DNA of 64,000 bases from Palsa-504 sp050011155 (GCA_050011155.1 JBEKJP010000033.1:18732-82731); one strand, 5' to 3'. Shown: positions 32,792 to 41,634, counted from the stretch's first letter. The notes: generated by a model not told the origin, from the letters alone. Translations and numbers: made by a program.

Positions 32792-33469
32792 GTGCGGGTC
32801 CTTGTGGTGGAAGACGAACGGCGGCTGGCGTCGGCGGTACGCCGCGGGCTGACCGCGGAGGGGTTCGCCGTCGACGTGGCCCATGACGGCGTGGACGGCC
32901 TGCACCTGGCCCGGGAGGGCGGGTACGACGCGGTGGTGCTCGACCTGATGCTGCCCGGCCTGTCCGGCTACCAGGTGTGCGAACGGCTGCGGGCCGAGCG
33001 CAACTGGGTGCCGGTGCTGATCCTGTCGGCCAAGGACGGCGAGTACGACCAGGCCGACGGGCTCGACCTCGGCGCCGACGACTACATGACCAAGCCGTTC
33101 TCCTACGTGGTGCTGGCCGCCCGGCTGCGCGCGCTGCTGCGCCGCGGCGCGCGGCCGCGCCCGGCCGTGCTGGTAGCGGGTGACCTGGCCCTCGACCCGG
33201 CGGCTCGTACCGTCAAGCGCGGCGAGAGCGACATCGAGCTGACCGCCCGGGAGTTCGCGCTGCTCGAGTACCTGATCCGACGGGCCGGCCAGGTCGTGTC
33301 CAAGGCGGAACTGCTCGAGCACGTCTGGGATCCGGACGCGGTAGCCGACCTCAACATCGTCGAGGTCTACGCGGGATATGTCCGCCGCAAAATCGACACC
33401 CCGTTTGGTAAAAAAAGCCTGCAGACGGTGCGCGGGGCCGGTTACCGCCTCGCGGCCGACGGCGGCTGA
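32792..33469 (+). CDS. OmpR/PhoB-family response regulator
   Basis: A 225-aa regulator. The receiver domain has VVEDERR, phospho-acceptor Asp51 in VVLDLMLPGLSG, and Lys in YMTKPFS. The winged helix runs DIELTAREFALLEYLIRRAG to VRRKIDTPFGKKSLQTVRGAGYRL. GTG 32792 was chosen: it begins the first beta strand and has AGGGA a few bases upstream. Divergent from the LolA-like operon and followed by its kinase after 12 bp. Confidence 0.94.
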   Translation: MRVLVVEDERRLASAVRRGLTAEGFAVDVAHDGVDGLHLAREGGYDAVVLDLMLPGLSGYQVCERLRAERNWVPVLILSAKDGEYDQADGLDLGADDYMTKPFSYVVLAARLRALLRRGARPRPAVLVAGDLALDPAARTVKRGESDIELTAREFALLEYLIRRAGQVVSKAELLEHVWDPDAVADLNIVEVYAGYVRRKIDTPFGKKSLQTVRGAGYRLAADGG

Positions 33470-33481
33470 GATGACGCCGAC

Positions 33482-34870
33482 ATGAAGCCGGCCGGCTGGT
33501 GGCGGCGGCGGAGCCTGCGGGCCCGGCTGACGCTGATCACCTCGGCCGGCCTGGCGGTCGCGCTGGCCCTGGCCGCGGTGCTGCTGGCCAGCGCGGTGCG
33601 GTCGGCACTGATCAACGGGCTCGACGTCTCGGCCCGGCAGGGCGCGGTCGAGGTGGCCACGCTGCTGGACCAGGGCCGGCTGCCCAGCCCGGTCCCGGTG
33701 CCGCCGGACACGGTCACCGTCCAGGTGCTCAACGTCAGCGGCCAGATCGTCAACGTCTCCCCCGGCGCGGACCGGCTAGTGCCGATGCTGGCGCCCGCGC
33801 GGGCCCGGGCGGCGGCGCGGACCGGGCAGGCGCAGATGCTGGCCGGGCCGCCGCTGGGCATGCCGTCGCTACTCCGGGTGGTGGCCGTCCCGGCCAGCGG
33901 CGGCCACGTCGTCATCGCCGCGGTCTCGTTCGCCCAGGTCCACGACAGCCTGGCCACGCTGGCCCGGGCCCTGTTCATCGGCACGCCGCTGCTGTTCGCC
34001 CTGCTGGCGCTGGCCATCTGGCTGGTCACCGGGTACACCTTGCGGCCCATCGCCGCGCTGCGCCGGGGTGCCGCCGAGGTGACCGGGAACGGCGTGCCCC
34101 GCGCCCTGCCGGTGCCGCCCGCCCGCGACGAGGTGCGCCTCCTCGCGGTCACGCTCAACGACATGCTGTCCCGGCTGGCCGAGGCGCAGCAACGGCAGCG
34201 CGACCTGGTCTCCGATACCGCGCACGAGCTGCGCAGCCCGATCGCCAGCATCCGCGCCCAGCTCGAGGTGGCCCTCGACCACCCGGACGGGCTTGACTGG
34301 GCCGAGACCGCGCGCGACGTGCACGCGGACACGCTGCGGCTGGCGCGGCTGACCGAGGACCTGCTCCTGCTGGCCCGGCTCGAAGGCCAGCCGCTGCGGC
34401 GCGCCACCGTCGACCTGGCCGCGCTGTGTTCGTCGGCGGCGGCGGGCTACGCCGCGGCCCGGGTTCCGGTGCGAGCCTCGGTTCCGGGCGGTGGCGCGGG
34501 TGCCTGCGCGGTGGCGGGTGACCCGGACGCGCTGCGCCGGCTGCTGGTGAACCTGCTGGACAACGCGGTCAGGCACGCGGCCAGCCAGGTGTGCGTGTCG
34601 GTGTGCTCCGAGGGAGGCTGGGCGGTGCTCACGGTGGTGGACGACGGTCCCGGGATCCCGGTTCCCGAACGTGAGCGGGTGTTCGGGCGTTTCACCCGGC
34701 TGGACAACGCCCGGGACCGGTCCGGGGAGGAGGGCGCCGGGCTGGGGCTGGCCATCGTGCGCTCCACCGCCGAAGCCCACGGCGGCTCGGTCTCGCTCGG
34801 TGATGCCGTTTCCGATTCGGCCGGCACCGGGCCCGGCCTGCGCGCCGTGGTCCGGCTGCCACTGAGCTGA
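33482..34870 (+). CDS. Sensor histidine kinase (HisKA/EnvZ type)
   Basis: A 462-aa kinase with two membrane helices (residues about 17-40 and 165-185) flanking an outer domain of some 120 residues, then HAMP (TLRPIAALRRGAAEV), HisKA with DTAHELRSPIAS (His248), and HATPase boxes NLLDNAVRHA, VVDDGPGIP, FGRFTRLDNA and GAGLGLAIVRS. Pairs with the response regulator just upstream. Followed by a 306-bp convergent spacer holding two hairpins. Confidence 0.94.
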   Translation: MKPAGWWRRRSLRARLTLITSAGLAVALALAAVLLASAVRSALINGLDVSARQGAVEVATLLDQGRLPSPVPVPPDTVTVQVLNVSGQIVNVSPGADRLVPMLAPARARAAARTGQAQMLAGPPLGMPSLLRVVAVPASGGHVVIAAVSFAQVHDSLATLARALFIGTPLLFALLALAIWLVTGYTLRPIAALRRGAAEVTGNGVPRALPVPPARDEVRLLAVTLNDMLSRLAEAQQRQRDLVSDTAHELRSPIASIRAQLEVALDHPDGLDWAETARDVHADTLRLARLTEDLLLLARLEGQPLRRATVDLAALCSSAAAGYAAARVPVRASVPGGGAGACAVAGDPDALRRLLVNLLDNAVRHAASQVCVSVCSEGGWAVLTVVDDGPGIPVPERERVFGRFTRLDNARDRSGEEGAGLGLAIVRSTAEAHGGSVSLGDAVSDSAGTGPGLRAVVRLPLS

Positions 34871-35176
34871 GCGCATGTGGCTGCAGGGACGTGTGGTTCT
34901 GGTGAGGCTGCCTGGATGAGCTCGCGAAGGGGTGACATCCGCTTTGCCGGCAGTTTCGGGTGCCCTGACACCCCTAACCGCAAACAAAGCACCCCCCGCC
35001 TCAGCCAGTCGGCTCTTTCATGATCACGGCCAGTTCCGGTCGAAATCCAACCGCTTCTGGCCACGATCATGAAACGTCTCGGGCGAGACTGGCTAGGAAG
35101 TCTCATTAGCCTCTGCAACCACATCTGCCTGGGCGTTCATGATCGCGAAGGGTTTTATACGGAAAAACGTAGTCAA
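34871..35176. other. 306-bp convergent spacer with two palindromes
   Basis: This gap separates two kinase genes that end toward each other. It holds two imperfect inverted repeats (35016-35074 and 35138-35191, annotated separately). No credible open frame or RNA gene was found in it. The local composition is less GC-rich than its surroundings (for example ggttttatacggaaaaacgt). Confidence 0.7.
35016..35074. repeat. TCATGATC palindrome, copy 1
   Basis: TTTCATGATCACGGCCAG (35016-35033) and CTGGCCACGATCATGAAA (35057-35074) pair at 16 of 18 positions around a 23-base loop. The closing string GATCATGAAAC also occurs at 7998-8008. Position between convergent genes would suit a terminator, but the shared sequence suggests a dispersed repeat. 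Confidence 0.85.
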
Positions 35177-35191
35177 TCATTCGTGATCATG
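35138..35191. repeat. TCATGATC palindrome, copy 2
   Basis: CATGATCGCGAA (35138-35149) and TTCGTGATCATG (35180-35191) pair at 11 of 12 positions around a 30-base AT-rich loop. It overlaps the last codons of the minus-strand kinase, supplying its HAHDHE tail. Confidence 0.75.
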
Positions 35192-36463
35192 GGCGTGCTT
35201 CCGCGGGGCGGGGTGGGGTTGAGAGTGGCGCCAGGAGACGGCGAGGAGGGCACCGCCGAGGGGGGAGTCGCCGACGTGCCAGCGGCCGCCGGTGGAGCGG
35301 ACGATCGAGTCGCCGATGGCCAGGCCCAGGCCGGCGCCCCCCTGGCTGGTGGCGGCGTGGCTGGTGGGGCTGTCGGGGGGGACGCGGTGGAAGCGGTCGA
35401 AGAGGTAGGGACGTTCGGCGGCGGGGATGCCGGGGCCGCTGTCTTCGACGGTGAGGCTGACCCGGCTGCCCTGGGCGCGGACCTCGATGCGGACCTTGCC
35501 GTCCGGGCCGGCGTGGCGGCAGGCGTTGTCGATCAGGACGCCGGCCAGCCGGTCGATCCACTCGGGTGGAGCGCTGATCAGGACGGTGCCGTCCGGGGTC
35601 TCGGCGCTGACGGCGGGACCGACCGCGCGGAACCGGTCGGCGCAGGCCCGGGCCAGCGTGCTCAGGTCGACCGGCTCGTCGCCGGGCGGCGGCGGCCTGG
35701 CGTCGAACCTGGCCAGCCACAGCATGTCGTCCACCAGCTGGCGCAGCCGGCGGCTCTCGTCCTGGATCCGGGTCAGCGCGTCGCGGTACTCGCCGGCCTC
35801 GCGCGGGGCGGACAGGGCCACGTCGGCCTCGGCCCGGATCACGCTCAGGGGGGTGCGTAGCTCGTGCGAGGCGTCGGCGGTGAACTCGAGCTGGCGGCGG
35901 CGCGACTGCTCGACCGGGGCCAGCGCGCGCAGGCCGACCACGAGCAGGCCGCCGAACATCGCCAGCAGCAGGAACGGCCCGGCGACGATCTCGCCGTAGA
36001 GCAGCAGCCGCTTGGTGTGCTCGTCGCCGGCCACGCTCTGGCCCGCGACCAGCCAGCCACCGCCGTCGCGGGTCAGCCTGAACCGGAACGGGCCGAGCGC
36101 GGCGACGTCGGCCGAGAACGCGACGCCGTCGCGCGGGGAGCGCACGGATGGCAGCGCGGGCGCGCCTGGGCTGTGTCCGGTAATTGTGCCGCCGGAGCTG
36201 GTGGCCCAGAGGAACACGGGGGCGGAGTCGGCGTCGACGTCGGCCAGGTCGACGCCCCGGGAGGCCCGGTGGCCGACCACCGGCTGGGTGACCTCGGCCG
36301 GGTCGCTGCGGGCGACGGACAGGCGCATGGCTAGCCGTGCGTCGGCTTGGTCGGCCATGTGCCCGGCCAGTACCAGGTTGAACGCAATGGCCCCGATCAC
36401 GTAGACGGCGGCGATGGCCGCCGTGGCGACGGCGGCGACTCGGGCGGCGGGGTTGAGCCTCAC
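35177..36463 (-). CDS. Sensor histidine kinase
   Basis: A 428-aa kinase with an N-terminal helix (VAAVATAAIAAVYVIGAIAF), an outer domain of about 115 residues, a second helix (GPFLLLAMFGGLLVVGL), HisKA with TADASHELRTPLSVI (His200), and HATPase boxes VLIDNACRHA, VEDSGPGIP, LFDRFHRV and GAGLGLAIGDSI. GTG 36463 starts 10 bp after the regulator stop. The C-terminus ends in a His/Asp-rich tail encoded by a palindrome. Confidence 0.92.
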   Translation of the reverse strand: MRLNPAARVAAVATAAIAAVYVIGAIAFNLVLAGHMADQADARLAMRLSVARSDPAEVTQPVVGHRASRGVDLADVDADSAPVFLWATSSGGTITGHSPGAPALPSVRSPRDGVAFSADVAALGPFRFRLTRDGGGWLVAGQSVAGDEHTKRLLLYGEIVAGPFLLLAMFGGLLVVGLRALAPVEQSRRRQLEFTADASHELRTPLSVIRAEADVALSAPREAGEYRDALTRIQDESRRLRQLVDDMLWLARFDARPPPPGDEPVDLSTLARACADRFRAVGPAVSAETPDGTVLISAPPEWIDRLAGVLIDNACRHAGPDGKVRIEVRAQGSRVSLTVEDSGPGIPAAERPYLFDRFHRVPPDSPTSHAATSQGGAGLGLAIGDSIVRSTGGRWHVGDSPLGGALLAVSWRHSQPHPAPRKHAHDHE

Positions 36464-36473
36464 TGGGCTGGCT

Positions 36474-37163
36474 TCACTGGGCGATGATGCGGTAGCCGAC
36501 GCCGCGGACGGTCTCGATGCGGACGCCGCCGCCGGCCAGCTTGGCACGCAGCCGGGCCAGGTGGACGTCGATGGTGTTGGAGCCGAACGCGTCGGCCTCG
36601 TTGTCCCAGACGTGCTGGGCGATCGAGCGGCGGTCGGCCACCCCGGGCGAACGCCGCATCAGGATCTCCAGGATGCCCAGCTCGGTGGCTGTGCAGGCGG
36701 GCCGCTCGCCGCGGACAAGCACCTCGCGGGCGGCCGGGTCGAACTCGACAGAACCGATGGTCAGCCGCGGCGCCTGGACGGCCGGCGGGCGGCGCTGCAG
36801 CGCCCGCAGCCGGGCTAGCAGCTCGCCGAAGTCGAACGGCTTGACCAGGTAGTCGTCCGCGCCCGCGTCCAGGCCGGCGATCCGGTCGGCCGGGGTGTCG
36901 CGGGCGGTGAGCATCAGCACCGGGATGGCCCGGTTCTGGCCGCCACCGTTATTGCCAGCTCGGCGCAGCCGCCGGACCAGGTCCAGGCCGGATAGCCGGG
37001 GCATCCGCCAGTCGAGCACGGCCACCTCGTACTGGTAGAAGCGCAGGTAGCTAGCCGCGGTCTCGCCGTCGGGCACCAGGTCGACGACGTACCCCTGCTC
37101 CCGCAGCCCGCGGGCCAGGACGGTACCCAGGTTTTCGTCGTCCTCGGCGATCAGCACCCTCAC
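36474..37163 (-). CDS. OmpR/PhoB-family response regulator
   Basis: A 229-aa regulator: IAEDDEN acidic pocket, phospho-acceptor Asp51 in VAVLDWRMPRLSG, MLTARD, and YLVKPFD with the conserved Lys, then a winged helix ending IETVRGVGYRI. The receiver has a Gly/Asn-rich loop (RAGNNGGGQNR) before the fourth strand. GTG 37163 (VRVLIAEDD) is the natural start; upstream in-frame codons have no domain. First gene of a two-gene operon with the kinase. Confidence 0.92.
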   Translation of the reverse strand: MRVLIAEDDENLGTVLARGLREQGYVVDLVPDGETAASYLRFYQYEVAVLDWRMPRLSGLDLVRRLRRAGNNGGGQNRAIPVLMLTARDTPADRIAGLDAGADDYLVKPFDFGELLARLRALQRRPPAVQAPRLTIGSVEFDPAAREVLVRGERPACTATELGILEILMRRSPGVADRRSIAQHVWDNEADAFGSNTIDVHLARLRAKLAGGGVRIETVRGVGYRIIAQ

Positions 37164-37186
37164 ACCTGACGAATCTACCTCGTGGC

Positions 37187-37942
37187 TCAGCGTGATACGC
37201 GGCGCCAGAGCGGGCGCGGGACCAGCCGCAGCGCCAGCGCCAGCCCGGCCAGCGGGGCCGGGATCCACACCGTGTCCTTGCCGCCGCCCAGCGCGGCCGC
37301 GGTAGCCGCCCCGACCTGGGCCGGGGTGCTGGACATCGGGGCCGGCGACATGCCCGCCGTCATCCGGCCGATGACGAACCCGGGCCGGACCAGGACCACC
37401 CGCACGCCGGTGCCGTGCAGGCTGTCGGCCAGCCCGCGGGCGAAGGCGTCGAGCCCGGCCTTGGCCGCGCCGTAGACGAAGTTGGCCTTGCGCGGGCGGA
37501 CCGCGGCCACCGAGGACAGGACCACGATCGTGCCGCGCCGCTGGGCTCGCATCGCGGTCGCGATGGGCAGGAGGGTGGTGACGTGGCTGGTGAAGTTCGT
37601 CTCGACCATTTCGGCGGCGCGGTCGACGTCGCGTTCGACCTCGTCTTGCGGGATCAGCACGCCGGCCGCGGAGATGACCAGGTCCAGGGGCCCGTCGGCG
37701 AAGACGGCGTCGACGAACCCCTGGTGGCTACCGGTGTCCATGGCGTCGTAGCCAAGCGTCTTCACCTGGCACGGCAACTCCTTGCCGGCCGCGGCCAGGC
37801 GCTGCTCGTCGCGCCCGGCCAGGATGACCTCGGCGCCGGCCGGCAGGCCGAGCGAGGCGAGAATGGCCAGGCCGATCTCGCTGGTGCCGCCGAGCAGGAG
37901 GAGGCGAGGCGGGGAACCCACCCCGTTCGGGAAAATCGTCAT
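37187..37942 (-). CDS. dprE2: Decaprenylphosphoryl-2-keto-ribose reductase (DprE2)
   Basis: NAD(P)H-dependent SDR that, with DprE1, epimerises decaprenylphosphoryl ribose to the arabinose donor used for arabinogalactan. GGTSEIG (residues 18-24) is the cofactor motif, and Tyr157/Lys161 in FVYGAAKAG with upstream VVLSSVAAVR are the catalytic residues. RPGFVIGRMTAGM and the C-terminal WIPAPLAGLALAL are DprE2-like. The start directly abuts the stop of the DPPR synthase gene. DprE1 itself is not in the window. Assignment rests on sequence plus this neighbour. Confidence 0.85.
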   Translation of the reverse strand: MTIFPNGVGSPPRLLLLGGTSEIGLAILASLGLPAGAEVILAGRDEQRLAAAGKELPCQVKTLGYDAMDTGSHQGFVDAVFADGPLDLVISAAGVLIPQDEVERDVDRAAEMVETNFTSHVTTLLPIATAMRAQRRGTIVVLSSVAAVRPRKANFVYGAAKAGLDAFARGLADSLHGTGVRVVLVRPGFVIGRMTAGMSPAPMSSTPAQVGAATAAALGGGKDTVWIPAPLAGLALALRLVPRPLWRRVSR

Positions 37943-38872
37943 TTATCCACCCGTCTGGTACAGGCCGGTTACGAACAGGGCCAGCCAGCTCAGCTCGCAG
38001 GCCAGCATGGGGATGTCCCGCATGATCAGGTCCTCCACCGCCGCCGCGGTGCGGCGGCCGGTGAGGTAGCCGAACCGGACCAGCGCCAGGGCCAGCGGCA
38101 GCGCGCTGGCCAGGTGCCAGATCCGAACGCCCGAATGCTCGCCGGCGGCCCAGGCGACGTAGGCCGCGATCATGCAGGCACCCACCGCGATCTGGGCCAT
38201 GCGCAGCTGGGCGGGCCGGTAAAAACGCAGCACCGGGCGATGCCTGATCGCCTCGTCGCCCAGGTGAGTCAGCTCGGTGTAGCGCTTGGCGATGGCGACG
38301 CCGAACGCGCCCAGGCTGCACACCAGCAGGAACCAGCCGGATGGCGGCACGTGGGTGGCCGCGGCCCCGCCCAGCACGCGGAGCAGGAAACCCGACGCCA
38401 GGAACATGACCTCGACCACCGGGATGTGCTTGAGCACCAGCGAGTAGCCGAACGACAGGACCAGGTAGCCGGCCACCGTCGCGATCAGCAGCGGCTCGCG
38501 GATCGCCGCGCCGGCCACCAGGCCGAGCGCGGCGCAGACCGCGCCGAGCGCGATCCCGTGCCGCTCGGGCAGCGCGCCTGAGGCCACCGGCCGGAAGCGC
38601 TTGCGCGGGTGCTGACGGTCACGCTCCGCGTCCACCACGTCGTTGACGAAGTACACCGCGGCCGAGGCGAAGCCGAAGGCGACCGCGGCGACCAAGGCGT
38701 AGAACAGGCCGTCTTGGCGGCCGAGCGACGCGCCGGCCAGCGGCGCGGCGAACACGAGCAGGTTCTTGGGCCACTGCCGGGGCCGGGCGGTCCGCACCGC
38801 GGCGACCATCCAGCGCAGGCCGCGGGCGTGTTCGGCCAGGGCCACCTCGGTGGCGTTCGTCTGGGTGGTCAC
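37943..38872 (-). CDS. ubiA: Decaprenyl-phosphate phosphoribosyltransferase (DPPR synthase)
   Basis: A 309-aa UbiA-superfamily membrane enzyme that transfers phosphoribose from PRPP to decaprenyl phosphate, the first step to the arabinan donor. ARPRQWPKNLLVFAAPL and YFVNDVVDAERDRQHPRKR contain the first Asp-rich, Mg-binding motif; AIAKRYTELTHLG carries the second. Eight or nine helices are visible. GTG 38872 overlaps the phosphodiester glycosidase stop (GTGA) and dprE2 follows with no gap, so the genes are one transcriptional unit. Confidence 0.88.
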   Translation of the reverse strand: MTTQTNATEVALAEHARGLRWMVAAVRTARPRQWPKNLLVFAAPLAGASLGRQDGLFYALVAAVAFGFASAAVYFVNDVVDAERDRQHPRKRFRPVASGALPERHGIALGAVCAALGLVAGAAIREPLLIATVAGYLVLSFGYSLVLKHIPVVEVMFLASGFLLRVLGGAAATHVPPSGWFLLVCSLGAFGVAIAKRYTELTHLGDEAIRHRPVLRFYRPAQLRMAQIAVGACMIAAYVAWAAGEHSGVRIWHLASALPLALALVRFGYLTGRRTAAAVEDLIMRDIPMLACELSWLALFVTGLYQTGG

Positions 38873-40083
38873 CGGGAGTAGACCACGGTGAAGTCGCGGC
38901 TGTAGGGCTGGTAGTACCGGTAGGTGCTGCCCTGCTGGGTCGGGAGCAGCGCGTGCGGCACCGGATCCTGCGGGGTGCTGCCCGCCTGGTAGTAGTCGAA
39001 GGACATCCACTCCGGGTTGATGTCCAGTTGCATGGCCTCGACCGCGCCGGCCCGGTGCAGCAGGCTGGCCAGGTCCTGGACGTTGAGGTCGGGGCCGTAG
39101 ACGAAGATGACCCGGCCGCCCTGGGTGATGCCGATCCCGGACCGCCAGACGTAGTAGCCGCCGCCCAGGGTGGCGCCCCACGAGCTGAGCACGTCCTGGT
39201 TGACCTTGGGCGAGACCTGGCCGTGGTCGATCAGCAGCTTGAGGTTCTGCCTGACGCCGACCACGTTCGGGGTCATCCCCAGCTCACCGCCCCAGGAGCC
39301 GATCTTGATGGTGCCGTCGCGGTAGTAGACGACGCTCGCGGCCCCCTTCACCAGCGCGCCCTTGTACGCGCCGTTGAGGTAGAAGCCGCCGCCGGCCGAG
39401 TCGAGCTTGAACCCGCCGTTGAACGTGGCCAGCAGGCCGCGCCGGGTGCCCGGCGGGATCCACGTGCTGGCCTTCCAGTGCCCCGGGCCCGGGTCCTCGA
39501 CGCCGGGCCGCAGTCCGAACGTGACCAGCCGCTGGTCCAGCGACACGATCCCGGCCACGATCGAGGTGTGCACCTTGTCGGCCCGCAGGAAGGTGCCGAA
39601 GATGGCGGGCTCGTTCTTCACCGTCTCGAGCACCCGCCACTTGCCCTCCCCGGGCAGCGGCTTCCCGGCCGGGGAGGCGAGCTTGAGCGGGATGTTCGGC
39701 TGGAAGGTCTTGGTCTTCTTGTAGTGAGTGGGAGCGCTGGACGGGACGGCCAGCGAGAAGCTCGGGTTGCCGCCCACCTTGGGCGGGTTGTAGCTGACCC
39801 ACTCGCCGAACGTCACCACCGGGCCGAGGTAGTGGTCCCGGGCCCATTCGGCCAGCTTGGAGGAGGTCGACCCGCCGCCGGGCGCGGTCAGCGCCTGGCC
39901 GACGGAGAAGGCGACCCAGCACAGGAAGACGACGAACAGGGCCAGGATGACGCGGACGGTGCGGAGCCGGAAGAACCGGCGGATGCGGCCGGGGCCCTTG
40001 GGTCCCTTGGGGTAGGGTGCTGGACCGTACTCGTTCCGCGGTGCCTCGTACCGGCTATCGCGACGCGGTTCGGGTCGTAGCAC
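38869..40083 (-). CDS. Phosphodiester glycosidase (NAGPA/DUF2233) family protein
   Basis: A 404-aa membrane-anchored protein: basic cytoplasmic tail, helix VRVILALFVVFLCWVAFSVG (residues about 48-67), then a NAGPA-type domain with LLATFNGGFKLDSAGGGFY, VKGAASVVYYRDGTIKIGSW, GYYVWRSGIGIT and EAMQLDINPEWMSFDYY. The family cleaves phosphodiester-linked sugars, such as the uncovering enzyme. Coupled by GTGA overlap to DPPR synthase and DprE2, it may trim or recycle a phosphoglycan of the envelope (inference). Confidence 0.85.
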   Translation of the reverse strand: MLRPEPRRDSRYEAPRNEYGPAPYPKGPKGPGRIRRFFRLRTVRVILALFVVFLCWVAFSVGQALTAPGGGSTSSKLAEWARDHYLGPVVTFGEWVSYNPPKVGGNPSFSLAVPSSAPTHYKKTKTFQPNIPLKLASPAGKPLPGEGKWRVLETVKNEPAIFGTFLRADKVHTSIVAGIVSLDQRLVTFGLRPGVEDPGPGHWKASTWIPPGTRRGLLATFNGGFKLDSAGGGFYLNGAYKGALVKGAASVVYYRDGTIKIGSWGGELGMTPNVVGVRQNLKLLIDHGQVSPKVNQDVLSSWGATLGGGYYVWRSGIGITQGGRVIFVYGPDLNVQDLASLLHRAGAVEAMQLDINPEWMSFDYYQAGSTPQDPVPHALLPTQQGSTYRYYQPYSRDFTVVYSR

Positions 40084-40272
40084 TCGCCACCTCCTCGACG
40101 TACCTGCGGAACCCCCCGAAGACGGTCTACCGGCTCAACATGAAGGCTGGATGACACGTCTGGACTCTTCCCGCCCCCGGGTAAATATCCTGACACACCC
40201 GGAGGACGATGAAGGACATCCCGGACTAAGACGGCTGGCCGGAGCGAAAGGTTGCCGGTTGGCGTTGAAGAT

Positions 40273-40306
40273 GACCAGCGAGGGTGACCAGCGAGGGTTA
40301 CCAGCG
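40273..40306. repeat. 13-bp tandem repeat, 2.6 copies
   Basis: gaccagcgagggt occurs at 40273-40285 and 40286-40298, followed by a partial copy taccagcg. It lies just beyond and across the ctaB stop codon. Confidence 0.85.
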
Positions 40307-41315
40307 TCCCCAGGGGAGCAGCGCGGTGACGGCGACCGCGGCGAACAGCAGCGTCAGGTACGCGATCGAGAGGTGGAACAGGCGCATCGGCGCGGCCTTG
40401 GCGGTCTCCTGGCTGCCCGCTTCTGTGGCCGCGATCCTCGTGTCCAGACGGTGCGCCTCGGCCAGGAACCAGACGCCGAGCGCGGCGGCCGCCATGCCGT
40501 AGATCCAGCCCGCCCAGGGGGCCAGGACCAGGGTGGCGGCCACCATGGCGTAGGAGTACCACAAGATCTTCCTGGCCACCGCGGCGGGCGAGGCCACCAC
40601 CGGCAGCATCGGCACGTTCGCGGCCGCGTAGTCCTGGCGGAACTTCATGGCCAGCGCCCAGAAGTGCGGCGGCGTCCACAGGAAGATGACCGCGAACAGC
40701 ACCACCGCGGGCAGGCTCACCGTGCCGGTCACGGCGGCCCAGCCGACCAGGACGGGGAAGCAGCCCGCGGCGCCGCCGATCACGATGTTGGCCGGGCTGC
40801 GCCGCTTGAGCAGCAGCGTGTACACGAAGACGCCGCTTGAGCAGCAGCGTGTACACGAAGACGTAGAACAAGATGGCCGCGTCGGCGAGCGCGGCCGACA
40901 GCCAGTTAGCCAGCAGGCCGAGCATCAGGGTGGACCCGGCGCCGAGCACGATGCCCCAGACCAGGGCCTCCCACGGCTTGATCGTGCCGTGGCCGTTGAC
41001 CACCAGCGGGCGCCGCGAGGTCCGCTTCATGACCGCGTCGATGTCGCGGTCGATGTAGCAGTTGATCGTGTTCGCGCTGCCCGCGGCCAGCGTGCCACCG
41101 ACCAGCGTGACCAGGACGAGCTTCAGCGAGGGCAGGCCGCGCTGGGCCAGCAGCATGGTCGGCACCGTGGTGACCAGGAGCAGTTCGATGATGCGCGGCT
41201 TGGTCAGCGCGACCAGGGCCCGGACCACCACGCCCGGCGTCCGGCGCCCGCGAGGGCCGCCCGCGGGGCGATGATCGAGGGCGATACTCGGGGAGACGGC
41301 TGCTGAAGAGGTCAC
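40298..41315 (-). pseudogene. ctaB: Haem O synthase (CtaB), frame broken by a 31-bp duplication
   Basis: UbiA-type protohaem IX farnesyltransferase that makes haem O, the precursor of haem A. The N-terminal half is normal: ALTKPRIIELLLVTTVPTML, then NTINCYIDRDIDAVMKRTSR with the catalytic Asp motif. After FVYTLLLKRR the frame is lost; the remainder, SPANIVIGGAAGCFPVLVGW to TALLPWGRW, continues in another frame. The break coincides with a perfect 31-bp tandem duplication (40801-40862); removing one copy restores one 300-residue protein. ATG 41315 overlaps the upstream small gene (ATGA). The adjacent oxidase needs haem A, so either a second ctaB exists or the duplication is an artefact. Confidence 0.85.
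40801..40862. repeat. Perfect 31-bp tandem duplication inside ctaB
   Basis: Bases 40801-40831 are repeated exactly at 40832-40862 (unit begins cgccgcttgagcagcagcgt). As 31 is not a multiple of three, the duplication shifts the ctaB frame, repeating the codons for VYTLLLKRR. Confidence 0.97.
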
Positions 41316-41587
41316 TCGCCGTCCTCGGACTCTGCCGGTGTCTGGACACCCTGCACGGTGTTGAGCTGAGACGGGCCGGCCGCCGGGGGCGGACCCGGGA
41401 CCGCGGTGAAGGTCACGGCCCGCTGGGCGGCGGGGTTACGGTGCCCGGGGACCAGTTCCGGCTTGGTGTACGCGACGTACAGCCCGCAGGCCACGACGAT
41501 GAACAAGATCATCGGGAACGCGAAGGTCAGGATCGAGCCGCCGAAGCTCCACGCCCCACCGGCCGCGTCAGCGATCACACTGTGCAC
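41312..41587 (-). CDS. Small oxidase-linked membrane protein
   Basis: A 91-aa protein with one helix (ILTFAFPMILFIVVACGLYVAY) after a short Gly-rich start, then a Pro-rich cytoplasmic tail (YTKPELVPGHRN, GPPPAAGP). Its position between ctaE and ctaB and the ATGA overlap with ctaB suggest a small accessory subunit or assembly factor of the oxidase. GTG 41587 has AAAGGA seven bases upstream. No named family is recognised. Confidence 0.75.
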   Translation of the reverse strand: MHSVIADAAGGAWSFGGSILTFAFPMILFIVVACGLYVAYTKPELVPGHRNPAAQRAVTFTAVPGPPPAAGPSQLNTVQGVQTPAESEDGE

Positions 41588-41634
41588 TCCGGATCCTTTC
41601 CTTCGTTCGGGGCCCTGTACGACAAGACCCGCTA

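Noticed and set aside
37943..38872. A second haem O synthase that would rescue the broken ctaB
   Set aside because: It is in the same UbiA superfamily, but its NDVVDAERDRQHPRKR motif and dprE2 coupling identify DPPR synthase.
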